From NCBI GenBank assembly GCA_000711775.1, contig ARYC01001531.1, forward strand, positions 40,725-104,724: a stretch of 64,000 nt of DNA. The letters run 5' to 3'. Shown here one piece after another: positions 59,970-64,000 of this stretch (position 1 is its first letter; each line of letters starts with the position of its first letter). The position numbers were made by a program, and so were the translations under genes. This DNA comes from Oxytricha trifallax (lineage: Eukaryota > Ciliophora > Spirotrichea > Sporadotrichida > Oxytrichidae). Below the pieces are notes generated by a model, which was not told where the DNA came from, did no database searches, and was given only the letters and a program-made list of their open reading frames with translations.

Positions 59970-60003
59970 TAAGTTATTGCTTACTTACTTACTAACTTAC
60001 TTA
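59970..60003 (+). repeat. (TTAC)n tail at the 3' end of REP-C
   Basis: About seven units of TTAC with one interruption (TAAC), directly after the conserved REP 3' sequence TTTACCTTAAGTTATTG. Confidence 0.9.
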
Positions 60004-60009
60004 CCTAAA

Positions 60010-60851
60010 TATAATTTATTTTACAAACTCCTTAATCTTTAAATGAAAACTAAACATACTATTTTATTAAATTTAAGGATTTTTAATCCAGCTATTAAAA
60101 TAATATTAAATAATATTGTCAAGGAAGTATATATGTTTTATTTGTAAATTTACTTATACCATCTGCAAGTAATTGAACATTTTTAACTGCAAATATATTT
60201 ACCCAATTAATTATCCATTTTAAAATGCTCATATTATTATATGAAAACTTTTGTAATAAACCAGTCAAATTGATAATATATATAGCTAAACATTAAAAAT
60301 GGCTAATAATCTTAAATTTGGTATCTAAATTAATAATAAAATTAACAGAAGCTCATTAATTTAATAGAATTGTTGATATAATTAATAATAATATTGTGAC
60401 TCTATTATCCATTATATTTAAGTTACAGTTAATTATAGATTATTTCAAAATAAAATAGGTATTATACCTGAAATATTGATAAATCGATTATTGGAATACT
60501 TATAAAATATTAAAATATTGAATTATAAAAAATTAAAGCTTAAATAAAGTGCCGATGATACCGATCCATTTTTTTAGAGAGCAAGCCAAAAATTAATAAT
60601 AATAATAATATATTTATATATATAATTTAAAAAAATATGATATTGCTGATGATAAGTTAGATATATTGGATAAAGGTTAAATAATTTTGAAAGAATAGAA
60701 TAAAAGAAATTAGCATATTTAAATATATTTAAAATGTATCATCAGTTGATAAAATAATTAAAGAAAATATGTCTTAAAAAAACATGATATAAATAATTAA
60801 TAATAATAATAATAAAATACATTTAAAATGGGGAATTATAAAATAAAAATC
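60010..60851. other. AT-rich stretch, no supported gene
   Basis: AT-rich spacer with short ATA/TAATAA runs (60592-60630, 60797-60815). Nothing coding. Confidence 0.5.
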
Positions 60852-60859
60852 TAATGATA

Positions 60860-62216
60860 GGGGGTTACCTGTCTCTCTATCACACTATTTTTTAGTAAAT
60901 ATTTATTATAAAAAATTGAAAATATTGGCAAATAATTATATTAATTTCAAATTCTAGTCTTTATGATTATTAAAATGGAAGAATTTAAAAATCAATCTTT
61001 AGATATCATAGCTCTAACTACATTTTTAGAATAGAAAACTTAAATTCTAAACGTTGCCAAAGATCCATATCAAACTATTATTTTTTTCTATAAAACAAAG
61101 GAATAATATTGAATTAAGCATTCTGAGAAAATTGCAACTCTATAATGGATTTAAAGAAAAGAGACCGATTTGATTATATAGATGGATTTGTATTTAGATG
61201 CTCCACAAGATCTTGTAATACTATAAAATTAATTCACAAATTTTTTACCTCTAAGTACTTTTCAACAAGATGATAATGATTAAGATTATGGTTTATAATG
61301 GCATTTTATTATTTTCCAAAATGAATTAATGCTTTAATGATTTATGAAATCTTTCAAGAAATGGATAAACAATAGATTATGACACAGTTTGACTTATTTA
61401 TCAAAATATTAGAGAAGTTGTTGTATCAGTATTTTGCCATGAAAAATATATAAACTCTAGACTTTAAGAAGATATAGAAGTAGATGAATCTATGTTTACG
61501 CACAGACGTCTACTATTTTATGATAGTAATATATAGATTAATATGAAATTACATTAAAAATAAGTATGGAGTTTTGTTTTAATTCATAGAGACAGTAAAG
61601 ATGCCTAAGTGTTTGTCGTATCAGATAGATAAGCCAACACTTTATTTACAATTCTAGAAGATCAAGTAGAATTTGTTTGTATCATTCATACCGATGGAGC
61701 AAGATTTTATTCTAGTATATAGCACAGAGAATTATAATTTTTTCACTAAAGATATGTGCATGAAGGGCAATCTCGAATTAATATTATATGAGAATACCAT
61801 CAAATAGAAGAGAAACAAATAAGGTAGAATCTTTATTGAACACACTCAAAACACATATCAAAAGGATCTATAATTAATTGCCTGATCCTAACATAGAAGA
61901 CTATTTGTATGAAGCTATGTGGAGAAGAGAAATTAAAAGATTCAATCACAATTCTATTACTGAGGTGATAAATACAATTCAATATTGTTTAAATAACTAA
62001 TTAATTTGAATTGATATAAAAATATTTTTCTTCATATTATACATTTAATTTTTATAATAATTTAATGTTAACGTCATCTATTTATACGATATAAAAACTA
62101 AATATTGAAATTTAAACATTAAATTCGTGAAATTTGACATAAAATTATCTATATACATAATTATTCTGTCTAAATTTATGATAAAATTAAGTGTGGTAGT
62201 GAGACAGGCACCGCCC
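60860..62216 (+). mobile_element. Merlin (IS1016/ISXO2-type) DNA transposon, 1,357 bp
   Basis: The element is flanked by the exact 8-bp duplication TAATGATA (60852-60859 and 62217-62224). TIRs of ~28 bp: GGGGGTTACCTGTCTCTCTA at the left and, complemented, GGGCGGTGCCTGTCTCACTA at the right. The length, 8-bp duplication and ISXO2-type transposase together identify a Merlin element. The transposase is frameshifted, so this copy is not autonomous. It sits between REP-C and an unrecognised gene region. Confidence 0.88.
60975..62000 (+). pseudogene. Merlin/ISXO2-type transposase, frameshifted
   Basis: Starts at ATG 60975 (MEEFKNQSLDI). A zinc-binding-like N-terminal block follows in another frame: YIDGFVFRCSTRSCNTIKLI (about 61175-61235). 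The catalytic region has EDIEVDESMFTHRRLL (about 61470, first Asp), VWSFVLIHRDSKDAQVFVV, VCIIHTDGARFYSSIQHREL (about 61685, second Asp) and, after a frameshift, NKVESLLNTLKTHIKRI (about 61825, third Glu). It ends near LYEAMWRREIKRFN. All three DDE residues are present, but at least three frameshifts or TGA codons break the gene. Confidence 0.82.
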
Positions 62217-62226
62217 TAATGATATT

Positions 62227-62706
62227 TTAGTAACCCTTTCAAATGAAATTATATCATATTCAAATTATCATATTGATAACTTTAGTCATTTTTTATTTCT
62301 AATTTCTAGTTATACTGCCATCTTAGTTCAAGGAGCACCAGTAAAGTCCTCAAAAATTTGCATGGGTAGAGTGACCAATAATTATTTAAACACTTAACTC
62401 AATCTTTATGAAGAATTCACCAACCTAAACACTCTTGATAATTGTAAAACACTTATAATAGTAATTGCGGCACCTAATAAAATTGATGCAAAAGCTGTCA
62501 AAAAGACATTTAGAAAAGAGCCCATAACAATGACAAAATCAAAAACTTTTTAGCCTTCCTTAAAGTAAACTGTTTCTAATGCAGATATTTTAATCACAAA
62601 AATTGCTGTAAGACTGTTATTGATAATATTAGTCGCATATTCTAGGTTAGCTGGTTGCTTATATTATTTTAGAATTAATACCAATAAATCAAAAGTACTC
62701 ATATGA
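62227..62706 (+). other. Unrecognised open frame next to the Merlin element
   Basis: Open to a TGA at 62704-62706 with TAA/TAG as Gln. Protein-like segments are VQGAPVKSSKICMGRVTNNY, TLIIVIAAPNKIDAKAVKKT and AVRLLLIILVAYSRLAG (a possible membrane segment). An intron-like end (TTTCTAATTTCTAG) lies before it at about 62310. Overlaps the next frame by ~80 nt. It may be an earlier exon of the 62729 ORF. Not recognised. Confidence 0.35.
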
Positions 62707-62728
62707 AAATGAAAATATCGAAGGATCT

Positions 62729-63484
62729 ATGGTTTTAGATTTTGAGACATAGTTTCTAATATAAATTTTAGGCACTTATAGTTTTTGTATGGCTTTATTT
62801 TATCAAGAGAAGTCTAGTGATCTATCCATTCTTGTTGATTATCTGTTAACATAAAATTGCCTTTAATTCTATCTTTTTTCTTTTAATTTTGATCACAATG
62901 CCGACGAATAAATTGAGTTAGAAATATTCTCCAAATATAATGAAAAAAAAAGAAGAAGAAAGTACCCAATAAAAGTAATTCTTCTTCACTTTGACATAAT
63001 CGATATCTGTTGCTGCAATGCCTGGATACAAAATTATGGAACAGCCAGAGGTACTTGGTATTTAAAACATTGTTATAACAAAATCTAATATTTTATCAAA
63101 TCAAAATTAGCTATTTATCCAAGTTCCAATATGATTCAGAATATTAAGAAAAACAGGAGTATGATGATTGCTACATTTGCAAATACTTGGAATATCTTTT
63201 GTTAAAGCATTTAGTGCAATATTAAGCCATCAGTTTATACTTTTTTTATATTAATGCTACCAACAAGGGGGGGTAAAATAATATTGAAAATATATAATTA
63301 TAAAGGCAAGCATGTTCCAAGAATTTTCCAAATAGCTTAGCATCCATAAATTTTTAAGCCAAAAGCTACGATCTTTAGAAACTTACACTCTGAAACTAGA
63401 TAATAAAGTCCTAATTATCTTAAGGAAATTTATAAATAATCATTTTGGGTAATTTAAGTGATTTTCTAAAGCTAGCTAAACTGA
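62729..63484 (+). CDS. Unrecognised ORF, 251 aa
   Basis: The ATG is at 62729 (MVLDFETQFL) and the TGA at 63482-63484, uninterrupted with TAA/TAG as Gln; the frame is open about 35 codons further upstream. It contains EKSSDLSILVDYLLTQNCLQ, a basic RRRKYPIKVILLHFDI, then CNAWIQNYGTARGTWYLKHC and a basic C-terminus. The RRRKYP...D...NAWI arrangement faintly recalls the C-terminal region of piggyBac transposases. The DDD catalytic blocks were not found upstream, so this is only a suggestion. The length without TGA favours a real coding region. Confidence 0.4.
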
Positions 63485-63503
63485 TAATAACAAGATTATT
63501 ATT

Positions 63504-63577
63504 CAAAACCCCAAAACCCCTTAATGAGGTTTATAACTGCTTTGATTTGTAGGGAATTTGTTAGGGGTTGGGGTTAT
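63504..63577. repeat. Internal telomere-like repeats in inverted arrangement
   Basis: AAAACCCCAAAACCCCTTAA (63504-63523) is followed 40 bp later by TTAGGGGTTGGGGTTATT (63562-63579). The second block is two units of the Tetrahymena G4T2 repeat; the first is a C4A4-type pair. They can pair as an imperfect hairpin. Confidence 0.7.
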
Positions 63578-63864
63578 TAATAGGTTTTAATGTGAAATTT
63601 ATAGTAAATTTATTTAATTTAATCACTCAAAATGCACTTTTGGATCATGTGGGAGTGGTCTGAAGTTTATCTTACTTAACCACAACTCTATCTACTCTAT
63701 TGATATGTCTGATCTTGAGTTTGGTTTTATTATTATTGACTCTGCCATTTGGTTCATTGATTAAAACACTCTTGTTTTCTCAATAAATTGCTTTATTCTT
63801 TGCCTTGCATCCTTCTCGCACCTTGTAGAGTAGTAATCGTTGCGAGGCATATCGCACTCTATTA

Positions 63865-64000
63865 TTATAGGAATACATTTGATTTGGGAAAATAAATTAA
63901 TAATTAATAAATAAAGTATTAAAATCGTGGCAGTTAACTTTCTGGAAACCTCGACAATATGGTACTTGTTCGATAGAGAATTCAAAATCAGCTGGACTTT
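63865..64000. mobile_element. 415-bp MITE family, copy 3, cut by the window end
   Basis: Starts TTATAGGAATACATTT after TA (63863-63864) and continues with the family blocks GTGGCAGTTAA and CGATAGAGAATTCAAAATCA up to base 64000. It is more diverged than copies 1 and 2. The right half lies outside the window. Confidence 0.85.

Larger units (their letters stand above)
54372..60003 (+). mobile_element. Near full-length REP retrotransposon (REP-C)
   Basis: A leader (from 54372), an endonuclease/RT ORF (54428-57600), a second copy of the leader (57722-57754), the Ulp1-like ORF (57794-59854), a conserved 3' segment and a (TTAC)n tail. The RT ORF has many frameshifts and the second ORF has two plus a 415-bp MITE insertion, so the copy is dead. 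It shows the complete REP layout in one piece: RT first, protease-like ORF second, each with the same 33-nt leader. Confidence 0.82.

Noticed and set aside
62880-63110. piggyBac transposase C-terminal region
   Set aside because: Only a weak RRRKYP...NAWI resemblance; none of the DDD catalytic blocks are found in the open sequence upstream.
1-64000. Chromosome breakage sequence (15-bp Tetrahymena CBS) and A5G5-type excision borders
   Set aside because: Looked for by eye on both strands and not seen; a pattern search should confirm.

Overview
The window looks like germline (micronuclear) DNA of a Tetrahymena-type ciliate. It is extremely AT-rich. Long frames homologous to known proteins only stay open if TAA and TAG are read as glutamine and TGA is the sole stop. 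The clearest case is a 551-codon frame at 49035-50690 full of in-frame TAA/TAG. An internal G4T2 (Tetrahymena-type telomeric) motif near 63.57 kb fits this. Nearly everything recognisable is a mobile element or a decayed gene, as expected for DNA removed from the somatic nucleus. The species is an inference. No rRNA gene, convincing tRNA, CRISPR array or chromosome-breakage sequence was seen.

Layout. 1-6.7 kb: AT-rich, with two short open frames and a small inverted repeat. 6.7-9.8 kb: a decayed element with a DDE transposase, a second conserved ORF on the opposite strand and a C2H2-type ORF. 9.8-12.2 kb: a separate 2.35-kb element with ~210-bp terminal inverted repeats (TIRs) and two intact minus-strand ORFs, one with a P-loop. 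15.3-15.9 kb: minus-strand MT-A70 adenine-methyltransferase pseudogene. 19-24 kb: unrecognised open frames. 24.1-36.1 kb: a minus-strand REP-like non-LTR retrotransposon (REP-A) split by a 551-bp palindromic MITE and by a 6,345-bp TIR transposon (27376-33720). 36.7-37.2 kb: a second MT-A70 pseudogene. 38.3-40.7 kb: another 2.3-kb TIR element. 41.8-44.1 kb: decayed unrecognised genes, one split by a 415-bp MITE. 44.6-48 kb: small minus-strand ORFs. 48.6-50.8 kb: a 5'-truncated REP copy (REP-B) with an intact second ORF. 51.3-52.9 kb: minus-strand open frames that look like host-gene exons. 54.4-60.0 kb: a near-complete plus-strand REP copy (REP-C) carrying a second 415-bp MITE. 60.9-62.2 kb: a Merlin/IS1016-type transposon with an exact 8-bp target duplication. 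62.2-63.5 kb: unrecognised open frames. 63.9 kb to the end: a third MITE of the 415-bp family, cut by the window edge.

How the parts relate. REP copies carry an endonuclease/reverse-transcriptase ORF followed by a second ORF that resembles a C48 (Ulp1-like) cysteine protease. The leader before the two ORFs is nearly identical within an element. The 6.3-kb transposon encodes a Tc1/IS630-type transposase, a conserved second ORF (with an apparent 41-nt intron) and a C2H2 zinc-finger protein, an organisation like the TBE elements of spirotrichs. The 551-bp MITE shares its end sequence and 3-bp target duplication, so it is probably mobilised by the same system. Most striking, both ~1.2-kb TIRs of the 6.3-kb element contain a captured fragment of the V-ATPase proteolipid (subunit c). 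Its essential glutamate is lost by a different single-base change in each arm.
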